Source: Bog-159 sp963738345
GTDB taxonomy: Bacteria; Acidobacteriota; Terriglobia; Bryobacterales; Bryobacteraceae
Reading direction: 5' to 3'
Assembly: GCA_963738345.1 (NCBI GenBank)
Contig: CAVTWI010000002.1
Span: 4,650,001 to 4,714,000 of the forward strand
Length of the DNA: 64,000 nucleotides
Shown here: piece after piece, positions 1 through 8,642 of the stretch
Position numbering within the stretch: position 1 is the first letter of the stretch
Layout of the letters: every line of letters begins with the position of its first letter
Notes under the pieces: generated by a model
Database searches by the model: none
What the model was told of the DNA's origin: nothing
The model's input: the letters and a program-made list of their open reading frames with translations, nothing else
Position numbers and translations under genes: made by a program

Positions 1-2590
1 GAACCGCGGAAATAGGATAGCCGTGGCGCAGTGAATCGGGCGCGGCGCCATGCAGATCCCAAACCCAGCGATGTAATCCGGCGCCGGCGGGCAGGATACG
101 CGGCATGCGCACCCACCAGATGGGAATGGCTTGTGTCTTCAAATCGGCATCGGTGATATCGGGCTCATCGGTGCTGGAATAGCGGCGCACGGTCTTGCCG
201 CCGGCATCCACGATCTCGAGCGTTACCGGACTTGACGATGCCTGCGCCAGATAGTAATCGAGCACCGCGCCATCCGGCGGATTCTCGGCCAGCGGTTCAT
301 CGGGCGGCATCGGCGTATCGGTATTGGTGCTGCGGCGCACCCGATAAGCCGTTGCGGGGTGCGCCAGCCAAGCGGCGGCAGACATCGCTTTTTCGTCGAA
401 CTGGCGCAGCGGCGTGATGTCGTCCAGAATCCAGAACGAGCGGCCATGCGTGGCCACGATGAGGTCGGTCCCGTGGATCCACAGGTCGCGCATGGCGGTA
501 TGCGGCAGGTTCAGTTGCAGTGGTTGCCAGTGGCCGCCATCGTCAAACGATACCCATACGCTGGTTTCGCTGCCGGCAAACAGCAGGCCCTTGCGCACCG
601 GATCTTCGCGCACGGTATCGATAGGCGCATCGTCGGGCAGGCCGGCGGTGATGAGCTGCCAGGTCTTACCGCCATCGTGCGTGCGGTAGATATAGGGGGT
701 CAGGTCGTCCACGCGGAAGCGACTGACCGAGGCATATGCCGATTTTTCGTCGAAGTGAGAGGCCTCGAGTTGCGTGACTTTGCTCCAGGGCGTCAGTGCG
801 GGGGGGGTGATGTCTTTCCAGTTCTTGCCGCCATCGGCAGTGATCCAGATCAGGCCTTCGTCGGTGCCCGCCCACAGGGTATCGACGTTGTGGAAGGAAG
901 GCGCCAGCGCGTAGACCACGCCACGCTGTTTGTCGGCTGCGGGATCTTTAGCGGCCATGCTGCCGAGGCTCGACGGAATGCCGGGATGCGGCCGGGTTAA
1001 ATCATGGCTAATAGTCTGCCAGGTGTTACCGCCGTCCAGGGTCTTGAAGACGACGTTGGCGGCGTAAAAGAATACCCGTGGATCGACGGGCGAGAACATG
1101 ATGGGCTGGGTGCGATCGGCGCGATAGCGTTCGCCTTTGGGACCGGGCCCCGGACTGATAATTTCGACCTGTCCGGTCGCGCGGTGAAACTTCGAAACCT
1201 GGCCGCGGCCCGCGCCGTAAACGATATCCGGATCGCGCGGATCGGGCGCCACATAGCCATATTCGATGACTCCCACGGGATGCCACTCGCGAAAGGTGAT
1301 GACGCCATCGTTACCGCGGCTCGAGACGCATACAGAACCGCTCTCCTGCTGTCCGGCGCACACACGATAGGGGAATGCATTATCGGCGATAGCATGATAA
1401 AGTTGCGCGGTGGGCTGGTTATACCAGGTGCTCCAGGTGCGGCCGCGATTCACGCTGACGAGCGCGCCCTGGTCGCCCACCAGCAGGATGATGTCGGGGT
1501 TGTTGGGATTGATCCAGATGTTCTGATAATCATCGCCGCCAGGTGCGCCTTTGAGAGCCGCCCAAGTCTGGCCGCCATCCGACGAGCGCCACGTCACAGT
1601 GCTGGTGCTATAGAGGGTGTCTGGATCCTTGGGATCCACGCGCGGCACAGGCAGGTCGCCCCCGCCGATGCGTGTGGCGGGGCGAGTGTCGGTAGTGATG
1701 CGGCGCCAGTTATCGCCGGCATCGTCCGAACGATAGATCGCGACCTCCGCGCCGAAGGCCACGGTGGCAAAAACGCGGCGGGAATCGCTGGGTGCGATGG
1801 CTATGTAAGCCTGCTCGACGGCGGGCAGTCCTTTGGTCAACTTGGTCCAGGTCTTGCCGCCATCGCTCGATTTCGAGATGCCGCCGTGTGTGCCCCCGTA
1901 GGTATTACCGAATTCCCAAGGGCCTTCGCGGGCTTCCCACATTGACGCGTAGAGCACATCGGGATTGGACGGATCCATGGTGATGTCGGAAGCGCCGGTG
2001 TTCTCATCCACGTACAATGACTTCTGCCAGTTCTGTCCGCCGTCAGTGGAAACAAATACGCCGCGTTGTTCGTTGGCGCCGTAGGGGTGCCCCAGCACGG
2101 CAGCGAAGAGGTGGTTAGGATCGCGAGGGTCAATGAGGAGGGCGGGGATTTGTTGACCGTCACGCAGGCCGAGATGCGTCCAGGTTTGGCCCCCATCGGT
2201 GGATTTGTATATGCCGTTGCCTACGGAGAGGTCGGGACGCTGCAGACCTTCGCCGCTGGCAACGTAGATGATGCGGGGGTCGGATGGGGCAACGGCGATG
2301 GCGCCGACGGATCCGGTGGGCTGGCTATCGAAGATGGGGTTCCAGGTTCGGCCGTAGTCGTCCGATTTCCAAACTCCGCCGTTCACCTGACCCATGTAGA
2401 AAACGTTGGGTTGTTTGGGAACGCCGGTAGCGGCCCGGGTTCGGCCGCCGCGGAAGGGACCTACGTTACGCCAGTGTAGATCGTGGAAAATCTCGGCGCC
2501 AATCTGCTGCGCGCGAACCTGCGGGAGGAACGACGCGCAGGCCAGACCGGCGCCGATGCAAAGAAAACTCCGTACCCAAGTCGAGGTCAT
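1..2590 (-). CDS. Secreted BNR/VPS10-type beta-propeller protein (partial, runs off window)
   Basis: The frame is open from an ATG at 2590 to the window edge, about 863 residues, so the C-terminus is missing. A signal peptide is visible (about residues 1-27, ending in VRAQ). The body carries many Asp-box/BNR-like motifs, for example STDGGQNW, SSDGGKTW, SDDAGDNW, SSDGGQTW, LDGGNTW, TADGGKNW and THDGGKTW, the pattern of sortilin/VPS10-like propellers often annotated as glycosyl hydrolase or WD40/YVTN/BNR-like repeat protein. Such proteins are about 1000 residues and very common in Acidobacteria. It is probably exported to the periplasm or beyond. The substrate is not evident, and hydrolase activity should not be assumed from the repeats alone. 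Confidence 0.85.
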   Translation of the reverse strand, partial: MTSTWVRSFLCIGAGLACASFLPQVRAQQIGAEIFHDLHWRNVGPFRGGRTRAATGVPKQPNVFYMGQVNGGVWKSDDYGRTWNPIFDSQPTGSVGAIAVAPSDPRIIYVASGEGLQRPDLSVGNGIYKSTDGGQTWTHLGLRDGQQIPALLIDPRDPNHLFAAVLGHPYGANEQRGVFVSTDGGQNWQKSLYVDENTGASDITMDPSNPDVLYASMWEAREGPWEFGNTYGGTHGGISKSSDGGKTWTKLTKGLPAVEQAYIAIAPSDSRRVFATVAFGAEVAIYRSDDAGDNWRRITTDTRPATRIGGGDLPVPRVDPKDPDTLYSTSTVTWRSSDGGQTWAALKGAPGGDDYQNIWINPNNPDIILLVGDQGALVSVNRGRTWSTWYNQPTAQLYHAIADNAFPYRVCAGQQESGSVCVSSRGNDGVITFREWHPVGVIEYGYVAPDPRDPDIVYGAGRGQVSKFHRATGQVEIISPGPGPKGERYRADRTQPIMFSPVDPRVFFYAANVVFKTLDGGNTWQTISHDLTRPHPGIPSSLGSMAAKDPAADKQRGVVYALAPSFHNVDTLWAGTDEGLIWITADGGKNWKDITPPALTPWSKVTQLEASHFDEKSAYASVSRFRVDDLTPYIYRTHDGGKTWQLITAGLPDDAPIDTVREDPVRKGLLFAGSETSVWVSFDDGGHWQPLQLNLPHTAMRDLWIHGTDLIVATHGRSFWILDDITPLRQFDEKAMSAAAWLAHPATAYRVRRSTNTDTPMPPDEPLAENPPDGAVLDYYLAQASSSPVTLEIVDAGGKTVRRYSSTDEPDITDADLKTQAIPIWWVRMPRILPAGAGLHRWVWDLHGAAPDSLRHGYPISAV

Positions 2591-2641
2591 CCCTCCTATG
2601 TTATGCGAAGTTTCGCACTATACAGAAGGGTGGCTGGCTGT

Positions 2642-3283
2642 TTAAGAGCGGCGGACGATCTCGTCTGTCTCAGTCAGCAGCGGTTCGTCGGGTGCAGAGA
2701 GCGGATCGGCGTAAGCGGCTCGGCGCACGCGCGGCATGGGTTTGTCGCTGACAAAGTAGTCGGCACTCGATTCGGATGTGGAGTCAATGCTCTCCGCGCC
2801 AGTCTGCTGCAGCACGTCCTTAGCGCGCTTCACCCAATGGTCGTCATCGCAATGGACGGACAGCAAGACGCCACCCTGTTTGATACGGCCTTCGTAGCGC
2901 TTGGCCTCGTATTCGGGCACGCCCAATCCGGCCAGAGCGCCGATGATACCGCCCATGGCACCCACGGCGCCGATACCGGCCAGTGCCGCTACAATTGGGC
3001 CGGCAGCGATCAGCGGACCCAATCCTGGAATGGCGAGCGCGCCGATACCGGTCAGCCATCCTAATACGCCGCCCGATATTCCTCCCACAATGCCACCAGC
3101 GGTAGCGCCTTCCGGAGCCTTGGTGCTCTTTTCATGGGCAAAATCTTTGGTGCCTTGATTGTCCTGGAACAACACGGAGATATCCGTGCCGCGGAAACCG
3201 GCTGCCCGTAGGGCTTCCACGGCTTCTTCAACGCTGGGACGGTCAGGATATAGGCCGAATACCGCTTTGTTTTTGTTCGACAT
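2642..3283 (-). CDS. General-stress-type protein with glycine-rich hydrophobic core
   Basis: 213 residues from ATG 3283, chosen over an upstream in-frame start because an AGGAGA ribosome site lies just before it and homology-like sequence begins there (MSNKNKAVFGLYPD). The N-terminal 55 residues resemble the YflT/general stress 17M-like fold, a beta-alpha-beta unit with helix PSVEEAVEALRAAGF. Residues 60-130 are an extreme Gly/Ala/Ile stretch typical of a glycine zipper that inserts in or coats membranes. A second alpha/beta half follows (GGVLLSVHCDDDHW) and then a charged tail. The function is unknown. Relatives in Acidobacteria are annotated as general stress or hypothetical proteins. It is monocistronic and separated by about 150 bp from the divergent gene at 3438. 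Confidence 0.6.
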   Translation of the reverse strand: MSNKNKAVFGLYPDRPSVEEAVEALRAAGFRGTDISVLFQDNQGTKDFAHEKSTKAPEGATAGGIVGGISGGVLGWLTGIGALAIPGLGPLIAAGPIVAALAGIGAVGAMGGIIGALAGLGVPEYEAKRYEGRIKQGGVLLSVHCDDDHWVKRAKDVLQQTGAESIDSTSESSADYFVSDKPMPRVRRAAYADPLSAPDEPLLTETDEIVRRS

Positions 3284-3437
3284 GATACTTCTCCTGGCGA
3301 ATAAAGTAGCAATGCACGGGCCAAAGACGGAGCCTGACCAGCGGGGATGTCTGATTGAGTACAGACGACCGGTCCACAAGGTGGTGGTGTATTATAGAAA
3401 ACGGATAAAACCTCAGGGGACCGGGAGTCTTTCCATC

Positions 3438-4739
3438 ATGAATTGCGCGTGCTGCATCAGGCTGGCAACGCTGGTTGCGCTTTGTCTCTGGGGCGAGGGC
3501 GCTGTGTGGGCGCAAGGCTTCGGGATGTCGAAGGACTCCGTGACCCTGCACCGCAAGCTTCCCGCCATCTTCCATCTGACGGGGACGGCGATCAGTATCA
3601 AGGTGACGTCGACCGCGGCGAACAGCAAGACTCTCGCCGACCAATTGCCGGCGCTGCTGGAGGCCGCCATGCAGGGCAATGACAGCAGGATCACCACCGA
3701 TAGCAAGAGTCCCCAGACCATCATTACCTGCAACATCACCAGCTACCGCGTGCCGACGATTCAGACGCTGACGCGTTCGAGCGCCAATATTTCGAAGAAG
3801 GGCACACAGCCCACCAGCCAGCAGTATAAGAAGGTAACGGGAAGCGCCATCGTGGCGTACAAGGCGCGCGAGGCAAAGTCGGGCAAAACGCTCGATTCGG
3901 CCATCGTGGAAGTGAAGGTAAACGAAGACTATGACCTGGGCGGCGGCAAGAGCAAATCGGTCGCGGAAACGGTGAACCCGAAACGGCTGATTGGGAGCCT
4001 GAAGCATCACGAGGCGGAGGAGGCCATTCCTGCGACCGTGGAAGATGTGAACCAGATACTGCTGCGCCAATTGGTCGCGCGCATTACCAGCCGGGTAGTA
4101 ACCACCGACGATACCGTGCAAGTTCTGCTGGCCAAGGGCAAACTTTCCGAAGCCAGCAAACTGGGCGAGGCCGGGTTGTGGCCGCGCATGCTGGAGGCGA
4201 CGCAGTCGGTCCCCGCTTTCCCGAAGAAGGAAGACGAAGCCTATCGCGCATATAACACCGGCGTGGCCTATGAAGCTATGGGATACCAGGCGGAAGATCC
4301 GCAGCAGGCCCTCAAGATGTTCCAACAGGCGGCGATCAATTACGGCAAAGCCATTGACGATAAGCCAGCGGAGAAGTATTTCCGCGACCCTCAGAATCGT
4401 ATCGAGCAGGCGCTGGTTATCCTGAAGACGCTGTCGGAACGGCGATCGGCTCCAGCGCGGGAAGTCGCGGATACGGGCGCGACGGCGGGGGCAGGCGCTT
4501 CCGATGTGTTGACCAATGACCAGGTGATCGAACTGGCCAAGAGCGGGATGAACGACGAGAACCTGATCGCCAATATTAAGGAGGCGGCCAAGGTGAAGTT
4601 CGATCTGAGCGTGGCGGGCCAGAAGCAACTGATGCAGAGTGGGATTTCGAATGGGGTACTGGCGGCAATGCGGCAGAAATCGAAAGGCCCTGCGCTGCGA
4701 ACGGCTCATCCCGCGGCCAAGACGACCACTCATCCTTAG
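3438..4739 (+). CDS. Secreted hypothetical protein co-transcribed with the caspase gene
   Basis: 433 residues from ATG 3438. The start was chosen because it opens a clear signal peptide (MNCACCIRLATLVALCLW, cleavage near VWAQG); the longer frame upstream has no such logic. No enzymatic motif is recognised. The middle is alpha-helical and TPR-like (about residues 265-320, AYNTGVAYEAMGYQAEDP). The C-terminus (about 355-420) contains a duplicated helical unit beginning NDQVIELAKSGMNDENLIA and ending SGISNGVLAAMRQ, a module seen at the ends of many acidobacterial secreted proteins. The stop is 4 bp before the caspase ATG, so the two are almost certainly one transcript and may act together in the periplasm. 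The role is unknown. Confidence 0.65.
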   Translation: MNCACCIRLATLVALCLWGEGAVWAQGFGMSKDSVTLHRKLPAIFHLTGTAISIKVTSTAANSKTLADQLPALLEAAMQGNDSRITTDSKSPQTIITCNITSYRVPTIQTLTRSSANISKKGTQPTSQQYKKVTGSAIVAYKAREAKSGKTLDSAIVEVKVNEDYDLGGGKSKSVAETVNPKRLIGSLKHHEAEEAIPATVEDVNQILLRQLVARITSRVVTTDDTVQVLLAKGKLSEASKLGEAGLWPRMLEATQSVPAFPKKEDEAYRAYNTGVAYEAMGYQAEDPQQALKMFQQAAINYGKAIDDKPAEKYFRDPQNRIEQALVILKTLSERRSAPAREVADTGATAGAGASDVLTNDQVIELAKSGMNDENLIANIKEAAKVKFDLSVAGQKQLMQSGISNGVLAAMRQKSKGPALRTAHPAAKTTTHP

Positions 4740-4743
4740 CCCC

Positions 4744-5880
4744 ATGCGAACCCTGGCGAGCGTGCTGCTGGTTTCGGTCCTGCTGTGCGGCGGGCGGGCC
4801 TCGGGGCAAGTGCGCTGCGGCGTGGCGCACGACCTGGTGATGCAGGCGCTCGAGAACCTGAAATCGAACCCTGGCGATACGGAGGTCGAGGATGGAATTC
4901 AACTGCTGAAACAGGCGGCGCAAGCTTGTCCGACGGGCGGCGACGCATGGTATTACCGTTCGCTGTTCGAAGCCAAACTGGGCCGCAAGACGCAGGCGGA
5001 TTTCGCGCTGCGGCAAGCGAAGGTGATGGGGTCGCAGGCTATGGAGAGCCAGATCGATCCCTTCCATTTGGCGGCGCCGCCCGAAAGCACTGTGGCCGCG
5101 CTGCCGCCGTTGCGCGAGAAGTGGGCGCTGGTAATCGGCATCGGAAAATTCCAGAAGAACATCGACATGCTGGCGCATACCAGGAAGGACGCGCAAGACT
5201 TCGCGGATCTTCTGGAAGACGAGCACTTCGGCCGCTTCAAGCACTCGAACGTAAAGCTACTGGCGGATCGCGACGCCACTACGGCGAACGTCAAGGCAGG
5301 GCTGAATTGGATCGCCCGCAACGCCGATGCGCGCGACCTGGTAGTGATCTTTATTTCTAGCCACGGCACGAAGCGCAACATGGATTCGGTGGGCGGGCTG
5401 AACTACATCGTGACCCACGACACGGACCCTACCGATGAAGACAAGCTGTATGGCAGCGCCATGCCCATGATCGAACTATCCGAAATAATCCGGTCGCGAG
5501 TGAAGGCCCGCCGCACCGCAATTTTTCTCGATACCTGCCACAGCGGGGGCGCGGGCCGGGGCCTGATTCACGAGGTGCCGCCGTCCGCACAAATGCTCGA
5601 CGGCATGCGGGGGGGGGTAGGGCGCGCCATTATTTCATCGAGCCAGGAAGACCAGAGTTCCTACGACAGCGAGCAGTTTGAAAACGGCATCTTCACACAC
5701 TTCCTGCTGGAGGGATTGAAGCAGCAGAACGGGCGCGTGAGCCTGTCGGCGGTTTACGATTTTCTGAAACAGCGCGTGCCCAAACAGGCGCAAAGCGAAT
5801 TTCATGCCGCACAGGTTCCGGTGATGGCTAAGAGCGATCAGGGCTCTGATATTGTTCTGGGCGCGGCGCCCGACCGGTGA
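4744..5880 (+). CDS. Periplasmic caspase-like (peptidase C14/metacaspase-type) protease
   Basis: 378 residues. A signal peptide (MRTLASVLLVSVLLCGG, cleavage after ASG) is followed by a helical TPR-like segment (about 25-105) and then a caspase p20 fold beginning at KWALVIGIGKF. The catalytic dyad is visible: His207 in ISSHG and Cys265 in LDTCHSGGA, both in canonical contexts. No p10 partner or processing site is obvious, as is usual for bacterial orthocaspases. Family knowledge predicts cleavage after Arg/Lys or Asp. The start at 4744 sits 4 bp after the upstream stop. The 3' end overlaps the convergent CHASE2 gene by 43 bp, so the two opposing transcripts would be complementary there. Confidence 0.88.
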   Translation: MRTLASVLLVSVLLCGGRASGQVRCGVAHDLVMQALENLKSNPGDTEVEDGIQLLKQAAQACPTGGDAWYYRSLFEAKLGRKTQADFALRQAKVMGSQAMESQIDPFHLAAPPESTVAALPPLREKWALVIGIGKFQKNIDMLAHTRKDAQDFADLLEDEHFGRFKHSNVKLLADRDATTANVKAGLNWIARNADARDLVVIFISSHGTKRNMDSVGGLNYIVTHDTDPTDEDKLYGSAMPMIELSEIIRSRVKARRTAIFLDTCHSGGAGRGLIHEVPPSAQMLDGMRGGVGRAIISSSQEDQSSYDSEQFENGIFTHFLLEGLKQQNGRVSLSAVYDFLKQRVPKQAQSEFHAAQVPVMAKSDQGSDIVLGAAPDR

Positions 5881-7127
5881 GAGTGCTCCCGCTTTTCTTT
5901 AAGTTCGTCGCGCACTTCGTGGACGACCACACCACACACCACCGGAATGAAACTCAGCCAGTAGGCCAGGTAGTGGAAGGCCACCCAGCTTAGGAACAGC
6001 GAAAGCAGCAGGGCGGCAAAGGGTCCGAAGACCAGCGCATGGCGGGGCCGCCACCAATAATAGAACAGCAACAGGACGTGGCCGACGGCCAGATCGAAGA
6101 GGAACGAATAGACCAGGTTGGCCTCGCCGAAGCCGCCGCCGCGAATTTCGGATTCGATGGCGTGGGCCATCAACTCGACGCCGGCACGCTCGCCCATGGG
6201 GGTGCGGTAGCGATCGTGAGCGGCGGTAAAGTCGCCGCCCAGCAGCACGATTTTGCCGGTGAAATCCGGCGTGTGGGCGGAGGCCGGTGCGCACGGCGCG
6301 GCGCGATCTGGTCCCGGTGCGCAGGCCGCCTGCCCGTCCAGAATATGGGAGGCGTCGGTAATATCGAAGCCGTAGCGATCGCCAGTGAAGCGGAAGATCA
6401 GATCATCTGCCGATTTCTCATCCGCGTTGCGGGCGGCGGCAATCGGATCGGCAATACGAAAGGCGGCAAAGGGCAGGGTGGGAGACAATTGTTCCGCGCC
6501 GCATTTGGACACCTTGACCCAGCGCTGATAGCGGCGCACGATGCCGTCGCGATCCAGGGGAAAGAGCGGCACGCCCCAACGCTCGAAATCGGGGGCGGGA
6601 GCACCGGCGGCGGACTGGCATGCGGCCGGCGTTTCCTTCAGCACGATCTCTTCGGCGCCTTCGCGTAAAGGCTCCGTAACCTGCGCCCAGACTACGGTGG
6701 GCAGGCGGCTTTTGAAAGCGAGCTTGGGCAATTCAGCGTCGATCTGCTGGGGCAGATCGGACTCGCTGACGTCGAGGTCCACCGCGATTACGGATGGCTC
6801 GCCCTTGGCGATGGCCAAGATCAGGTTTCGCAGGGTGCAGGTGTTCAGCGGGCTGCGGTTGCAGAAGAGCGCGGCATAATCGTCGTCGGTTATTTCGACC
6901 ACCTGGATGTAGTTCGATTGCGCGTTGCCGGATTTGTGGCGCAGTAGGAAATCGAGGCTGGCCATTTCCCAACTGTAGAGCGCGCCGAAATAATCGAAGA
7001 CCAGCATGGCGAGCGCGACTCCCACGATCACCCAGACGCGCTTTTTCCAGAAGCGATAGAGAGACTGCCACAGGGGCGCCCAGCTATGCCGCGATTCAAG
7101 CGCGAACCAAGACCAAGGACGCAGCAT
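5838..7127 (-). CDS. CHASE2-domain membrane sensor without output domain
   Basis: 429 residues from ATG 7127 (the longer frame to 7280 overlaps the upstream gene and is rejected). An N-terminal membrane helix (VWVIVGVALAMLVFDYFG) precedes a large extracytoplasmic CHASE2 domain (about 55-310), with the usual features of the family: LDFLLRH, QVVEITDDDY, a VIAVDLDV strand and the terminal GKIVLLGGDF...YRTPMG segment. Two or three further helices follow (YSFLFDLAVGHVLLLFYYW, FGPFAALLLSLFLSWVAFHY, LSFIPVVCGVVV). Typical CHASE2 proteins continue into a cyclase, kinase or GGDEF domain, but this one stops after a short basic tail. It is probably translationally coupled to the gene at 7130 (2-bp gap) and converges on the caspase gene. 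Confidence 0.85.
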   Translation of the reverse strand: MLRPWSWFALESRHSWAPLWQSLYRFWKKRVWVIVGVALAMLVFDYFGALYSWEMASLDFLLRHKSGNAQSNYIQVVEITDDDYAALFCNRSPLNTCTLRNLILAIAKGEPSVIAVDLDVSESDLPQQIDAELPKLAFKSRLPTVVWAQVTEPLREGAEEIVLKETPAACQSAAGAPAPDFERWGVPLFPLDRDGIVRRYQRWVKVSKCGAEQLSPTLPFAAFRIADPIAAARNADEKSADDLIFRFTGDRYGFDITDASHILDGQAACAPGPDRAAPCAPASAHTPDFTGKIVLLGGDFTAAHDRYRTPMGERAGVELMAHAIESEIRGGGFGEANLVYSFLFDLAVGHVLLLFYYWWRPRHALVFGPFAALLLSLFLSWVAFHYLAYWLSFIPVVCGVVVHEVRDELKEKREHSHRSGAAPRTISEP

Positions 7128-7129
7128 AG

Positions 7130-7930
7130 TCAGCGAGCCAGCATTTCGAGCCGGGCGCGATGAATGGCCAAGATGCCGGCAGGGGGCACGTCCTCGCGCC
7201 AGGAGGCGGTCTGGTCCAGGATTTGCTGGAAAGCGCTTTGGGCTTTGGCGAAATCGCCGCGCGTTCGGACCAGGACCCACGCGTCACCACCGGTGGCTTC
7301 GCCCTGTTGGTCGGCGATTTGAAGACGGTAGAGACCGGGGTCGAGCGGCAGGATACCGGTGGCAGGTTGGGCGGGATCCCAGGGCAGGTTCAGGGGGCCC
7401 GCGCCGACCGGTTTTTCCTGATCGCCGCGAGGCGACAGGCGGTCGATTTTGATCCAGTAAGCGCCTTTGGCTAAGTCTGAAAACGCCGGGCCGCAGTCAG
7501 CGCCTTTGCCGCTCGACTGGACGACGGCATCGTGAAGTCCGCCGACATCGCGACTGACGGCGGCGACGAAGCGTTTGGGAGCTTCGACCCAACTGGCCAG
7601 GACCTCGCGGAACGAACTGGATTCGGGGGCGTGGGCGGGCGGCGATTTCACTTTGACGCTGGCGCATGCGCCGGGATTTTCGCAAGCGTGGGTGTCGCGG
7701 GTATCCTTGTCATAGGCCAGGGTGATGAAGCCGGAGCGGGCGGTGGGCGGATCGCGCACCAGTTCGGCACCGGGCGGGAAGGGTTCGCCGAGGTAGACAG
7801 ACTTACCGTCGGAGGGGGTCTTCCACTTGCCGACGATCCCCACCACCACCCAGCGGTTGCCCAGGCTTTCGGCGGCAAGGACGGGGTGGCTGGCGAGGAG
7901 CAGGAGCGCCATCCGGGTGACGGTTTTCAT
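7130..7930 (-). CDS. Secreted hypothetical partner of the CHASE2 sensor
   Basis: 266 residues with a signal peptide (MKTVTRMALLLLASHPVLA, cleavage before ESLGN). No family is recognised with certainty. The first mature third (WVVVGIVGKWK, GEPFPPGAELVRDPP, SGFITLAYD) has the beta-rich look of FecR-like or SH3-like periplasmic modules found beside CHASE2 and caspase or CHAT genes in cyanobacteria and acidobacteria. The C-terminal third is helical and reads like a single TPR pair (AKAQSAFQQILDQ). Its stop is 2 bp before the CHASE2 start, so the two are expected to be made together. Four cysteines (TRDTHACENPG, GACAS, GADCG) could form disulfides. Confidence 0.6.
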   Translation of the reverse strand: MKTVTRMALLLLASHPVLAAESLGNRWVVVGIVGKWKTPSDGKSVYLGEPFPPGAELVRDPPTARSGFITLAYDKDTRDTHACENPGACASVKVKSPPAHAPESSSFREVLASWVEAPKRFVAAVSRDVGGLHDAVVQSSGKGADCGPAFSDLAKGAYWIKIDRLSPRGDQEKPVGAGPLNLPWDPAQPATGILPLDPGLYRLQIADQQGEATGGDAWVLVRTRGDFAKAQSAFQQILDQTASWREDVPPAGILAIHRARLEMLAR

Positions 7931-8073
7931 GGGACGTCTCGCTCCAGGATATCATCGCGGCGGAAGGACCTTGGCCTGATGGGGCTTGTGCGGAATTGTG
8001 CAGGGTTGTGCAAATGAGATGTCGCGGCACGTAGTGGCGTTTTAGGACAAACAAACCCATTCTTGCTGTAGGA

Positions 8074-8526
8074 TCAGCACTTGGCTATACAACATCGCTT
8101 AAATTTCTTGCCACTGCCGCAGGGACAGGGCTGGTTGCGGCCGGGTTGGAGGGCTCGCGGGACCGGTGGGGGCGGGGGGGCGGCGCTAGGAATTTGACGG
8201 GCGGAAGGCGTCCGGACGAGTTTGGGGAGACCGACGGCTATGGCGGCTTGCAAGCGGAGGGCGGGGGTGGCCTGAGGGTCGTCCAGGATGGATCGGACGG
8301 CGGCTACAGCTTGGGTACTAAGCGCGGCGATCTGGTTTCGCCAGGCTTGGTCGCGATCACGGCGGATTTGCGCGAGGGTTTCGCGAAACGCGGGTTTGCG
8401 GAGCCAATTCGCGATGGTGTTGCGGTGGATGCCGGCAGTTCGAGCGGCGTGCGTGGCGCTGGCGCCGGTGGACATCAGGGTGAGCACGTGTTGTTGCGTT
8501 TCGGTGAGTTGATATTCAGGCAGCAT
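8074..8526 (-). CDS. HTH plus SEC-C zinc-motif protein
   Basis: 150 residues. The N-terminal 60 residues form a homeodomain-like helix-turn-helix (TGASATHAARTAGIHRNTIANW) of the kind found in terminase small subunits and transposase-type regulators. A proline-rich linker (PPPPPV) joins it to a C-terminal SEC-C motif (QPCPCGSGKKFKRCC), a short zinc-binding element first described at the end of SecA. The combination suggests a nucleic-acid-binding protein, but no partner is encoded nearby. It is not a phage terminase because no other phage gene is present. Upstream sequence (8527-8642) holds no further gene. Confidence 0.7.
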   Translation of the reverse strand: MLPEYQLTETQQHVLTLMSTGASATHAARTAGIHRNTIANWLRKPAFRETLAQIRRDRDQAWRNQIAALSTQAVAAVRSILDDPQATPALRLQAAIAVGLPKLVRTPSARQIPSAAPPPPPVPRALQPGRNQPCPCGSGKKFKRCCIAKC

Positions 8527-8642
8527 TACGCCTCCTTAAGTCCAGGTGAGCACGGGAGCGGATGCAGGTGGCTAGGTTAGTGGATCCAAGTAAGTGAAAC
8601 GGAAGGTTATATAGTTTTGGAATTGTGGAACTGCGGAGACGG

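Noticed and set aside
359..1945. Long plus-strand frames (359-1000 and 1004-1945) opposite the BNR protein.
   Set aside because: Repeated DGG-TW motifs on the minus strand continue without interruption through this stretch; the plus frames are GC-driven shadows.
3243..4745. A 500-codon minus-strand frame opposite the secreted protein gene at 3438.
   Set aside because: It is the antisense shadow of a gene with a signal peptide, coupled spacing to the caspase gene and sensible domain structure. The antisense product is Arg/His/Leu-rich and matches nothing.
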